Of a stretch of DNA of 38,371 bases, positions 32,119-38,371 are shown piece by piece. Source of the DNA: JBBQAA01 sp038276395 (GTDB lineage Bacteria > Actinomycetota > Thermoleophilia > Solirubrobacterales > Solirubrobacteraceae); the NCBI GenBank assembly GCA_038276395.1, contig JBBQAA010000077.1:1-38371 (forward strand), given 5' to 3'. The notes below the pieces were generated by a model. The model made no database searches, was not told the DNA's origin, and worked only from the letters and a program-made list of their open reading frames with translations. The translations under genes and the position numbers were made by a program. The first letter of the stretch is position 1. Each line of letters starts with the position of its first letter.

Positions 32119-33009
32119 CTACCGCAGCGCCTCGCGCACCCGCGGCGCCGCCGGGGCCATCCCGGCGTCGAGCCGGTCGAGCAGCTCGGCCCAGCGGGGG
32201 CTGAGGTCTATCGCCGCGCGTACGCGGGCGAGGCCGCCCTCGAGGTCACCGCTCGCGGCGACGCCGAGCCCGGCCCAGAAGATGAGCTCGTCGGACTCGG
32301 GGACAAGCTCCGATGCGGCGACGTAGCCCGCCGCGGCCTCCTCGTGGCGCCCGGCGGCCGCCAGCTCGTCGGCCTCCCCGGCGCGTCCGTAGCCGCGGGC
32401 GAAGCGCAGCAGGCGCCCGAGCTCCAGGACCGGGTCCGGATGGTCCTCGACCCGCAGGTCGAGCTCGCGGCGCCAGGGCTCCCCCGCCGCGGCGGTGACG
32501 AGGAGCGAGGCCGATTGGCGGCCGCGGACGTCGCCACCCGCGCGCTCGGCGGCGTGGAGTGCGGCGAGCAGGCGCTCGCCGAGCGGCTCGGCCGCGGCGC
32601 TCGTGAACGCCTCGGCCATCGCCTCGGGGACACCCGGGCCGAGCATCATGTTGGCCTGGCAGGAGAAGCCCGCGCCGCCGACGTGGCCCGCGACCGGGAT
32701 GCACTCGGCGCCGGTGTGCGCGAAGGCGCCGCCGCGGGTGTCGACCGCCGCGACCTGCCGGACCTCGGCCAGCGGGTCGGGGTCGAGCAGGGCGGGTACG
32801 GCCTCGTCGGCCTGCTCCCCGGCGCGGAGGCGGGCGAGCGTGTCCGGCCCGTAGGCGGGCTCGGCCACCGACTGCGTGGCCACGGCGCCGACCCCGGTCT
32901 CCGCCCAGGCGACGATCGCCCCCACCCCGAACCAGTGGGAGTGCACGGCCACGCCGAAGGCACCGGTGGCGGGGTCCCGCGCGACGATGGAGTAAGTGCC
33001 GCGGCGCAT
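32119..33009 (-). CDS. DUF1028-family protein (Ntn-hydrolase-like)
   Basis: 296 residues. Starts MRRGTYSIVARDPATGAFGV, then AVHSHWFGVGAIVAWAETGV, GAVATQSVAEPAYGP, GHVGGAGFSCQANMMLGPGV and ESAASLLV-like QSASLLVTAAAGEPWRR, all features of DUF1028. The C-terminal 70 residues (GYVAASELVPESDELIFWAG, GDLEGGLARVRAAIDLSPRW) form a TPR-like helical add-on, commonly seen in the longer members. Function is unknown; the fold resembles Ntn hydrolases. ATG 33009 has a CATAAT hexamer 7 nt upstream. Confidence 0.9.
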   Translation of the reverse strand: MRRGTYSIVARDPATGAFGVAVHSHWFGVGAIVAWAETGVGAVATQSVAEPAYGPDTLARLRAGEQADEAVPALLDPDPLAEVRQVAAVDTRGGAFAHTGAECIPVAGHVGGAGFSCQANMMLGPGVPEAMAEAFTSAAAEPLGERLLAALHAAERAGGDVRGRQSASLLVTAAAGEPWRRELDLRVEDHPDPVLELGRLLRFARGYGRAGEADELAAAGRHEEAAAGYVAASELVPESDELIFWAGLGVAASGDLEGGLARVRAAIDLSPRWAELLDRLDAGMAPAAPRVREALR

Positions 33010-33016
33010 GGCGTGG

Positions 33017-33024
33017 ATTATGCT
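33017..33024. promoter_or_regulatory. Shared divergent -10 elements (DUF1028 and alkyltransferase-like)
   Basis: Plus TATGCT (33019-33024) is 6 nt before GTG 33031. Minus CATAAT (33022-33017) is 7 nt before ATG 33009. The hexamers overlap by four bases in a 21-bp gap. Confidence 0.5.
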
Positions 33025-33030
33025 CGGCGG

Positions 33031-33297
33031 GTGGAGACCGGCGACGCCATCCTCGCCCGCGTCCGCGCCATCCCCGAGGGCTGGGTGCGGACCTACGGCG
33101 ACTGCTCCCCCGCCGCGCCCCGCCGCGCGGGCGCCGTGCTCGCCGCGTGCACCGATCCGAGCGTGCCCTGGCACCGGGTCGTGCGGGCCGACGGTACGCT
33201 CGCCCAGGGGGAGCGCCAGCGCGCCCGGCTCGACGCCGAGGGCGTGCCCTTCGCCGGCCGCCGCGTCCGCCTCGACGTCTGCCGCCTGCCGGACTGA
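33031..33297 (+). CDS. Alkyltransferase-like DNA-binding protein (ATL)
   Basis: 88 residues, the DNA-binding domain of the MGMT family only: VRAIPEGWVRTYGDCSPAAP, RRAGAVLAA (helix with the Arg finger) and VPWHRVVRADGTLAQG. The active-site PCHR of methyltransferases is replaced by PWHR, the hallmark of alkyltransferase-like proteins, so it binds O6-alkylguanine without repairing it and flags it for excision repair. The start GTG 33031 fits the promoter. It is followed 2 bp later by yjbQ. Confidence 0.9.
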   Translation: METGDAILARVRAIPEGWVRTYGDCSPAAPRRAGAVLAACTDPSVPWHRVVRADGTLAQGERQRARLDAEGVPFAGRRVRLDVCRLPD

Positions 33298-33299
33298 CC

Positions 33300-33719
33300 G
33301 TGTGGGCCGCGCGCGACATCCGCCTCGCCTCGCGCCGGCGGGGCTTTCACCTGATCACGCACGAGGTGGAGTCCGGCATCCGCGAGCTGCCCGAGCTGCG
33401 CGTGGGCCTCCTGCACGTTCTCCTCCTGCACACCTCGGCCGCGCTCGCCCTGAACGAGAACGCCTCCCCCGACGTGCGCCACGACTTCGCCGCCTGGTTC
33501 GACCGCGCCGTGCCCGAGGACGCCGCCTACTGGACCCACACCCTGGAGGGTCCGGACGACATGCCGGCCCACGTCAAGTCCGCGCTCCTCGGCCCGTCGC
33601 TCACCCTGCCCGTCCGCGACGGCCGGCTCGCGCTCGGGACCTGGCAGGGGATCTACCTGTGCGAGCTCCGCGACCGTGGCGAAGGCCGGACGCTGGCGCT
33701 GACGCTAACGGGGGAGTGA
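33300..33719 (+). CDS. yjbQ: YjbQ/UPF0047 family protein
   Basis: 139 residues. Family landmarks: FHLITHEVESGIRELPELRV, LLHVLLLHTSAALALNENAS (conserved His and Asn-Glu), SPDVRHDF, LEGPDDMPAHVKSALLG (second His) and ALGTWQGIYLCELRD. Members are annotated as secondary thiamine-phosphate synthase-like enzymes because E. coli YjbQ has weak such activity; the physiological role is unclear. Directly downstream of the ATL gene, so co-transcribed. Confidence 0.92.
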   Translation: MWAARDIRLASRRRGFHLITHEVESGIRELPELRVGLLHVLLLHTSAALALNENASPDVRHDFAAWFDRAVPEDAAYWTHTLEGPDDMPAHVKSALLGPSLTLPVRDGRLALGTWQGIYLCELRDRGEGRTLALTLTGE

Positions 33720-33734
33720 GCCCCGGCTCGCCGG

Positions 33735-33935
33735 CCCTCGGGGGCGAACGCGCGACCGACCTCGACGCGGGAGGCCACGCCGAGCTTCACGAAGATCCGG
33801 GACAGGTGGCGCTCGACGGTCTTCTCGCTGAGCACGAGCCGGATCTCCCGGTTCGTCAGACGCTCCTCGACGAGCGCCGCGACCTCGCGCTCCCGCCCGC
33901 TCAGCGCGGCGAGGTCCGTGGCCTCGACCGCGCGC
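33735..33935 (-). pseudogene. LuxR-type helix-turn-helix remnant
   Basis: Minus strand encodes LAALSGREREVAALVEERLT, NREIRLVLSEKTVERHLSRI and FVKLGVASRVEVGRAF, a LuxR/GerE DNA-binding domain. Relative to the family (NREIAARL..SEKTVERH) two residues are missing between the scaffold and recognition helices, and no sensor or receiver domain precedes it. The frame then runs into the antisense of yjbQ without its own end. It looks like a fragment of a deleted regulator. The 33936-34184 stretch next to it shows no clear gene; a plus-strand frame ends there with RARTRLGRLPKPPHRA, perhaps another fragment. Confidence 0.55.
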
Positions 33936-34184
33936 CGGCCGCCCCGCGCGACGTGCTCGCCGAGGCGCCGCCGCTCCCGCACCGCCTGCCCGCCGCACCG
34001 ACGCCGGCCGCATCTTGGTCCGCCCGGTGGCCTCGCTGCGCCAGGGCAAGCCGCGCGTCGCGCGCTTCCGCGCCCGCGGCCGGGCCCGCACACGGCTCGG
34101 GCGCCTGCCCAAGCCTCCGCACCGGGCCTGAGCGCCGCCGGCGGCGGCCCTCACCCGAGCGCGCGGCCTCGTCCGGGAACCGCT

Positions 34185-34906
34185 CTACCGCGCGATTCGC
34201 TCAGCGACCCAGGCGTCGCAGACGTAGGGCACGGCGAATACGCCGGGCGGCGCCGCGGCGCGAACGCGGGCCAGGATCGCCTCCCGCGCGGCGCGCGGCC
34301 GCAGGAGGACGACGCTGCGGGACAGGACGTTGTCCACGAGGCCGTCCACGTCGAGCGTCTGCTCGTGGCGCACCCGAAGCTGGCGGGATCGGTCAGCCCG
34401 GGGACGCCGCCAAACGGCGGCGGGCTCATGACGCCGGCCCGGTCCTCCGCCCCGAAGGCGTCGGCGACCTTCGCCACCCACGGGACCTGGTCGGCGAGGA
34501 GGTTCCACAGCAGCCCGAGGCGGCCACCGGGTCGCAGCACTCGGGTGATCTCGGCGAGCGCCCTCTCCCGGTCCAACCAGTGGAAGGCCTGGCCCACGAG
34601 AACCGCGTCGACCGACGCGTCCGGGAGGGGCACGTCCTCCGCCGCGCCCCGCAGCGAGGTCGCCTCCTCCGGGATGAGCGCGCGCATCGCCTCGAGCGGC
34701 TCGACGGCGATGACCTCGAGCCCGAACGCGAGCAGGCCGCCGGTGAGCTTGCCCGTGCCGGCCGCGAGGTCGAGCACCCGCCGCGCGCCGGCCGGGAGGC
34801 AGGCCCTGAGCGCCTCGACCGGATACTCGGGCCGCCCCCGGGCGTAGGCGGCGGCCTCGGCGCCGAAGGACGCGGCGCGAGCCGCGCGATCGAGCTCGCT
34901 CGCCAC
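34185..34906 (-). pseudogene. SAM-dependent methyltransferase, single frameshift
   Basis: From GTG 34906 the frame encodes a class I methyltransferase: ASFGAEAAAYARGRPEYPVE, motif I RVLDLAAGTGKLTGGLLAFG, LEVIAVEPLEAMRALIPEEA, EDVPLPDASVDAVLVGQAFH, and LRPGGRLGLLWNLL. At 34376 the coding sequence jumps by one base (…DPAS-F to RVRHEQTLDVDG), and the C-terminal part continues as LVDNVLSRSVVLLRPRAARE to VCDAWVAERIAR and TAG 34187-34185. Together they give a normal 240-residue protein. One missing base explains everything, so this may be a fresh mutation or a sequencing error. Substrate unknown. Confidence 0.8.
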
Positions 34907-34924
34907 GATGAGGTCGGCGCCCGC

Positions 34925-35701
34925 CTACCGTCCTTTCCAGACCGGCGCGCGCTTCTCGGCGAAGGCCGTGGCGCCCTCGCGGGCGTCCTCGGAGGCGAAG
35001 ACGTGGCCCGCCAGCTCCCCCTGCCTCTGCCAGAACTCGGCGTCCGTCCAGTCGGCCGACTGGACGAGCACCTGCTTGGTGGCGGCGAGGGCGAGCGGGC
35101 CGTTCCCGGCGATCCGCTCGGCCAGCTCGAGCGCGGCGTCGAGCGCGCCGCCCGGCTCGGCCAGCGCGTTGACGAGGCCGATGGCGTGGGCGCGCTCGGC
35201 GTCGATCGGGTCACCGGTGAGCGCCAGCTCCATGGCCAGACCGGCAGGGATGCGCCGGGGCAGGCGGAGGAGGGCGCCGCCCGCGGCCACGAGCGAGCGC
35301 TTCACCTCGGGGATCCCGAGCTTCGCGGCGCGCGCGGCGACGATCAGGTCGCAGGCCAGCGCGATCTCGCAGCCGCCGGCCACGGCGAAGCCCTCGATGG
35401 CGGCGATGAGCGGCTTCTCCGCCGGCTTCTGCACGATCCCCGCGAAGCCACGCTCGCCGTAGTAGGCCGACTCGCCCTGGACGAAGGCCTTGAGGTCCAT
35501 CCCGCTCGAGAAGCCCTTCCCCGCGCCGGTGAGCACGCCGACGGAGAGGCCGGCGTCGGCGTCGAGCGCGTCGAGCGCCTCGCCCACCCCCTGGGCGAGC
35601 GCGGCGTTGACCGCGTTGCGGGCGTCGGGGCGGTTCAGCGTGATGACGAGGACGTTGTCCCGCCGCTCGGTGAGGACGGCGTCGGTATCGGAGGAGCTCA
35701 T
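34925..35701 (-). CDS. Enoyl-CoA hydratase/isomerase family protein
   Basis: 258 residues, crotonase fold: VLVITLNRPDARNAVNAALA, LTGAGKGFSSGMDLKAF (oxyanion hole), AIEGFAVAGGCEIALACDLI, and LGIPEVKRSLVAAGGALLRL. The two catalytic-position glutamates of hydratases (in IPEV and in GLAMEL) are both present. C-terminus FAEKRAPVWKGR is typical of mycobacterial EchA-like proteins. Probable role in fatty acid or amino acid beta-oxidation. ATG 35701 overlaps the nucS stop (ATGA), so the two are translationally coupled. Confidence 0.92.
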   Translation of the reverse strand: MSSSDTDAVLTERRDNVLVITLNRPDARNAVNAALAQGVGEALDALDADAGLSVGVLTGAGKGFSSGMDLKAFVQGESAYYGERGFAGIVQKPAEKPLIAAIEGFAVAGGCEIALACDLIVAARAAKLGIPEVKRSLVAAGGALLRLPRRIPAGLAMELALTGDPIDAERAHAIGLVNALAEPGGALDAALELAERIAGNGPLALAATKQVLVQSADWTDAEFWQRQGELAGHVFASEDAREGATAFAEKRAPVWKGR

Positions 35702-36372
35702 GCCGCGAACAGTGTCAGGTCGGGCGCGCGCTCGCCGCGCAGGACCGCGAGATCGACCTCGACCCAGCCGATCCCCCGCGCCTCGGCGAGCACGCGGGCC
35801 TGGGGCTTCACGCACTCGGCGGCGAGCACGCCCCGGCAGCCCGCGGTGGCCGGATCGCACCGGATGCGCTCGAGGTAGCGGGAGAGCTGCTCGACAGCGT
35901 CGATCGTCCCCACCCGCTTGATCTCGACGGCCACCCAGCCGTCCTCGTCGTCGCGGCACATGAGGTCGACCGGGCCGATGTCGGTCGGCCACTCCCGGCG
36001 CACGAGCCGGAAGCCGTCTCCGCACCACCCGGGCGCGGCGGCCAGCGCCTCCTGCAGGTCGCGCTCGACGCCGTGCTTCTCGAGCGCCGCCGCCTCGCCC
36101 ATGTCGTGGGCGGTGTCGGAGAGGATCTCCTCGATCACGATCTCCAGACGATCCTCGGAGGTGCCCGTGCGCTTGCGCACGACGATCCGCGAGGGCTCCT
36201 CCTCGATCACCGTCGGCGGCGTCATCCAGTTCTGCGGCTTGTAGCCGCCGGTGTCGGCGTGCACGAGCACCGAGCCGTCGCCCTTCAGCATGAGCAGGCG
36301 CAGCGCCATGGGCAGGACGGCGGACAGGCGGCCCGAGTATCGGACCTCGCAACGGGCGACGATGAGGCGCAC
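35698..36372 (-). CDS. nucS: Mismatch-specific endonuclease NucS/EndoMS
   Basis: 224 residues. Starts VRLIVARCEVRYSGRLSAVL and contains GDGSVLVHADTGGYKPQNWM (N-terminal DNA-binding domain). The RecB-like nuclease core reads IGPVDLMCRDDEDGWVAVEI with Asp136, Glu150 and Lys152 as the catalytic set, then EQLSRYLERIRCDP. The C-terminus LTLFAA contains a hydrophobic tail that in the family binds the sliding clamp. NucS replaces MutS/MutL mismatch repair in many Actinobacteria and Archaea. GTG 36372 matches known N-termini and has TAGCTT 8 nt upstream. Confidence 0.96.
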   Translation of the reverse strand: MRLIVARCEVRYSGRLSAVLPMALRLLMLKGDGSVLVHADTGGYKPQNWMTPPTVIEEEPSRIVVRKRTGTSEDRLEIVIEEILSDTAHDMGEAAALEKHGVERDLQEALAAAPGWCGDGFRLVRREWPTDIGPVDLMCRDDEDGWVAVEIKRVGTIDAVEQLSRYLERIRCDPATAGCRGVLAAECVKPQARVLAEARGIGWVEVDLAVLRGERAPDLTLFAA

Positions 36373-36380
36373 GGGCGAGG

Positions 36381-36406
36381 AAGCTAGCCGCGACCGCGGA
36401 TAGCCT
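36381..36406. promoter_or_regulatory. Divergent promoters, nucS operon and PRC-barrel gene
   Basis: Minus TAGCTT (36386-36381) is 8 nt before nucS GTG 36372. Plus TAGCCT (36401-36406) is 6 nt before ATG 36413. The elements are separate here, 14 bp apart, unlike the overlapping pairs elsewhere. No ribosome binding sites. Confidence 0.45.
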
Positions 36407-36412
36407 GCCGCC

Positions 36413-36742
36413 ATGGACGATCGCGAGCTCGGCGCGCCCACCTCCTACCTGGCGCTGCCGAAGGGGATCCCCGTCTTCGCCGCCTCGGGGCGGGAGATCG
36501 GGCGGGTCAAGAAGGTCCTTGCCGTGCCCATCAAGAACGTTTTCGACGGGATCGTCATCCGCACCCCGGACGGGGACCGCTTCGTCGACGCGCCGGAGTC
36601 GGGGCGGCTGTTCGAGGGCGGCGTCCTCACCACGCTCACCGACGCGGAGGCCGCGGCCCTCGAGGTGCCGGGCTCAGACCTCGGGGAGAAGGCGCGCCGC
36701 GCGGGGCGGCGGACGCTGCGCCGGCTCGACCCGCGGCGCTGA
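36413..36742 (+). CDS. PRC-barrel-like protein, paralogue 1
   Basis: 109 residues. LGAPTSYLALPKGIPVFAAS, GREIGRVKKVLAVPIKNVFD, GIVIRTPDGDRFVDAPE and GVLTTLTDAEAAALEVPG make up a single small beta-barrel (PRC type), with a basic C-terminal tail (RRAGRRTLRRLDPRR). A second gene at 37468-37824 encodes a clear homologue. PRC barrels bind RNA or proteins in various systems; the role here is unknown. ATG 36413 fits the promoter spacing. Confidence 0.82.
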   Translation: MDDRELGAPTSYLALPKGIPVFAASGREIGRVKKVLAVPIKNVFDGIVIRTPDGDRFVDAPESGRLFEGGVLTTLTDAEAAALEVPGSDLGEKARRAGRRTLRRLDPRR

Positions 36743-36753
36743 GACGCCGCCGC

Positions 36754-37422
36754 TCACTTCGCCGCGGCGATCGCCCGGTCCATCGCCGCGCCCGGATCCT
36801 CGACCACCTTCCCGTGCCCCGGAGCGAGCGCGCTGGGCTCGAGCGCGCGCAGGGCGCGAGCGCTCTCGAGCGCGAGCGGGCGGTTCCAGGTGGCGATCCC
36901 GGGAAAGGGGACGGGCCAGTTCGGCTTGGCCGAGGTGGCCACGCCGCCGAGGGTGGAGAGCGCATCTCCGCAGTAGAGAACCCGGTCGCGCGTGTCGAGT
37001 AAGGCGACGTGCCCCGGCGTATGGCCGGGCGAGCCGACAACCTCGAGGGAGCCCACGCGCTCGCCGGAGGCGAGGGTCCGGGTCGGGCGGGTCCTTCGCT
37101 CCGGGTAGCCGCCGCGCAGCTTCCCCTCCTCCCCCTCCCGCAGCGACTTGTCCCCGGCGAGAAACGCGGCATCGCGCGCGGAGATCATCACCTCGGCCTC
37201 CGGCAGCTCGTGGCGGAGCGCGTCGAGCGAGCCGACGTGGTCGACATGGGCGTGGGTCAGCGCGATGCGGCGGATCGGCGCGCCGAGCGCCTCGGCCGCG
37301 GCCAGGATGCGCGCCGCCGATCCGGTGAGCAGGGTGTCGACCAGGGTCAGCCCGTCGTCCTCCTCCACGAGGTAGGCGTTGACGAAGCCGAAGCGCGAGA
37401 CGCGGTGCGTGGTGACGGTCAT
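36754..37422 (-). CDS. MBL-fold metallohydrolase (glyoxalase II-like)
   Basis: 222 residues: FGFVNAYLVEEDDGLTLVDT, ALTHAHVDHVGSLDALRHEL (metal site), GSPGHTPGHVALLD, VLYCGDALSTLG and the terminal ligand APGHGKVVED. A compact, complete metallo-beta-lactamase without extra domains. Substrate unknown. ATG 37422 is preferred over ATG 37431 because a CACCAT hexamer lies 7 nt before it. It stands between the two PRC-barrel paralogues, converging on the first and diverging from the second. Confidence 0.87.
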   Translation of the reverse strand: MTVTTHRVSRFGFVNAYLVEEDDGLTLVDTLLTGSAARILAAAEALGAPIRRIALTHAHVDHVGSLDALRHELPEAEVMISARDAAFLAGDKSLREGEEGKLRGGYPERRTRPTRTLASGERVGSLEVVGSPGHTPGHVALLDTRDRVLYCGDALSTLGGVATSAKPNWPVPFPGIATWNRPLALESARALRALEPSALAPGHGKVVEDPGAAMDRAIAAAK

Positions 37423-37467
37423 GGCCGACATGGTGCCGCGCGTCCGGTTTCGGGCATGATCTCGGAC

Positions 37468-37824
37468 ATGGACCTCGGCGCTCCCACCTCGTATCTCGCC
37501 CTCGCGGAGGGCACCCCCGTCTACGCCTCCGACGCGCAGACCGAGCTCGGCGCCGTGACCCGCGTGCTCGCCGTCCCGGACGACGACATCTTCGACGGCC
37601 TGATCCTGGAGACGCCCGACGGTGACCGGTTTGTCGACGCCGACGGCGTCAGAGACATCCACGAGCGCGGCGTCGTGCTCGACCTCGGCCCCGGCGATGC
37701 CCATCAGCTCCACGCGCCGACGGCCAACGCGGCGGTCATGGAGGCCGGGCCGGAGGACACGACGGGCGGCCCCGTCGCCGACCGCCTGCGCCGCGCCTGG
37801 GACCTCATCTCCGGGAACTACTGA
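37468..37824 (+). CDS. PRC-barrel-like protein, paralogue 2
   Basis: 118 residues. MDLGAPTSYLALAEGTPVYA, VLAVPDDDIFDGLILETPDG and DRFVDADGVRDIHERGVVLD align closely with the protein at 36413-36742, including LGAPTSYLAL and TPDGDRFVDA. The C-terminus differs: acidic, ending ADRLRRAWDLISGNY rather than basic. ATG 37468 matches the paralogue start and has CATGAT 7 nt upstream; ATG 37456 is an in-frame alternative. The pair probably arose by duplication. Confidence 0.82.
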   Translation: MDLGAPTSYLALAEGTPVYASDAQTELGAVTRVLAVPDDDIFDGLILETPDGDRFVDADGVRDIHERGVVLDLGPGDAHQLHAPTANAAVMEAGPEDTTGGPVADRLRRAWDLISGNY

Positions 37825-38174
37825 GGGGGCTCGTGGTCAGCAGGTTTGTCCGCTCGCGGGCATGCCTTCGCGAGGGTCGCGTACCGCCGTCCCGCAAGCC
37901 GATCCTTCAGCGGGACACAGTCAAAATGGCTCGTCGTCGGAGCTGGCGAACGTCGGTCGACCGCTGTCGCAATGCGCGAATAGGAGCAGCACCGAGCGAT
38001 ACCGCGCCGGGTTCCGTATCTCATCCAACGCGGGCACCGCCGCTGGGGCTGCTCACGTACTCGCTTTGCCGGCGTTGCACCGACAGATCGATTGCTGGCC
38101 CCAACTCGGTCGCCCGCACGCCGAGGCCTAGCATGCTTCACTCACCGCGTCCGAACTGCTCGGGGAGATTTGCG
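37825..38174. other. Intergenic stretch without a convincing gene
   Basis: 350 bp. Minus-strand frames are open but motif-free; one reads ALDEIRNPARYRSVLLLFAH before a stop and could be a remnant, but I cannot assign it. Base composition is less GC-rich than the flanking genes. A GGGGAG ribosome binding site for the next gene lies at 38162-38167. No tRNA or clear terminator was found. Confidence 0.4.
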
Positions 38175-38371
38175 ATGGCCGCCACCGCGCCACATGTGTC
38201 AAGGACACGAAGCTCGACAAGCGTGGGCGGGATCTGCCTCCTCGCTGGCGCCCTGTTCGGGCTGATGTCGGTCTACTCGAACAGCCGGGAGACGTGCGCC
38301 GTATGGGTTCTGGTCGCGCTGGTCTTCGCGTTCGCGGCCGGATTCCTTTTCCGCCCAGCGCGGTCGATGAG
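38175..38371 (+). CDS. Membrane protein, cut by the window end
   Basis: At least 65 residues, starting MAATAPHVSRTRSSTSVGGI. Two hydrophobic segments follow: ICLLAGALFGLMSVY and CAVWVLVALVFAFAAGFLF, joined by a short polar loop (SNSRETCA), then FRPARSM at the edge. GGGGAG about 8 nt before the ATG is one of the few good ribosome binding sites in this half of the window. The 3' end lies outside, so family and length cannot be judged. Confidence 0.6.
   Translation, partial: MAATAPHVSRTRSSTSVGGICLLAGALFGLMSVYSNSRETCAVWVLVALVFAFAAGFLFRPARSM

Overview
The window is very GC-rich and gene-dense. Many genes start with GTG, and many overlap the previous gene by a GTGA, ATGA or TGATG junction. A NucS mismatch endonuclease, a Kgd-type fused 2-oxoglutarate dehydrogenase and mycobacterial-style promoters (a TANNNT hexamer 6-10 nt before the start codon, with no ribosome binding site) point to an Actinomycetota chromosome. 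The overall gene style suggests Thermoleophilia/Solirubrobacterales, but that placement is inference and no marker gene here proves it.

Positions 1-6200 are an accessory, decaying region. Two near-identical 40-bp copies of a tRNA-Arg(ACG) 3' half (281-321 and 3778-3817) look like attachment-site remnants. They bracket a beheaded flavoprotein reductase, an intact cytochrome P450 and a four-helix membrane protein; no integrase is visible. Outside them lie a DUF4143 ATPase remnant at the left edge, two AT-richer orphan genes, a decayed and an intact copy of an MpsC (DUF2294) gene, and a frameshifted STAS gene.

Positions 6950-23370 are mostly intact core genes: an ArsR repressor coupled to a CstB-like persulfide dioxygenase/rhodanese, metF with a metallo-beta-lactamase (MBL) hydrolase, a SnoaL-MBL fusion, an M29 aminopeptidase, a secreted subtilase with FG-GAP repeats, pyruvate kinase, a coiled-coil protein, an RDD/UbiB operon and glyoxalase I.

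Positions 23668-33719 hold an AGPS-like FAD oxidase, then a tightly overlapped run NUDIX - small membrane protein - giant E2/E1 2-oxoglutarate dehydrogenase - secreted hydrolase. After these come a DUF1028 protein, an alkyltransferase-like protein and YjbQ. Positions 33720-38371 hold a LuxR remnant, a frameshifted methyltransferase, enoyl-CoA hydratase overlapped with nucS, two PRC-barrel paralogues around an MBL hydrolase, and a membrane protein cut by the window end.

Four observations deserve follow-up. (1) A 116-bp four-armed palindromic element occurs twice, both times between convergent genes, with identical arm spacing. (2) One polypeptide joins two lipoyl domains, a subunit-binding domain, the E2 catalytic domain and the E1 of 2-oxoglutarate dehydrogenase. 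(3) Four divergent gene pairs have intergenic gaps of only 21-24 nt, each holding overlapping antiparallel -10 hexamers, which implies bidirectional leaderless transcription. (4) The tRNA-derived repeats delimit a probable excised or decayed integrative element. All calls come from reading the sequence; no database search was run.
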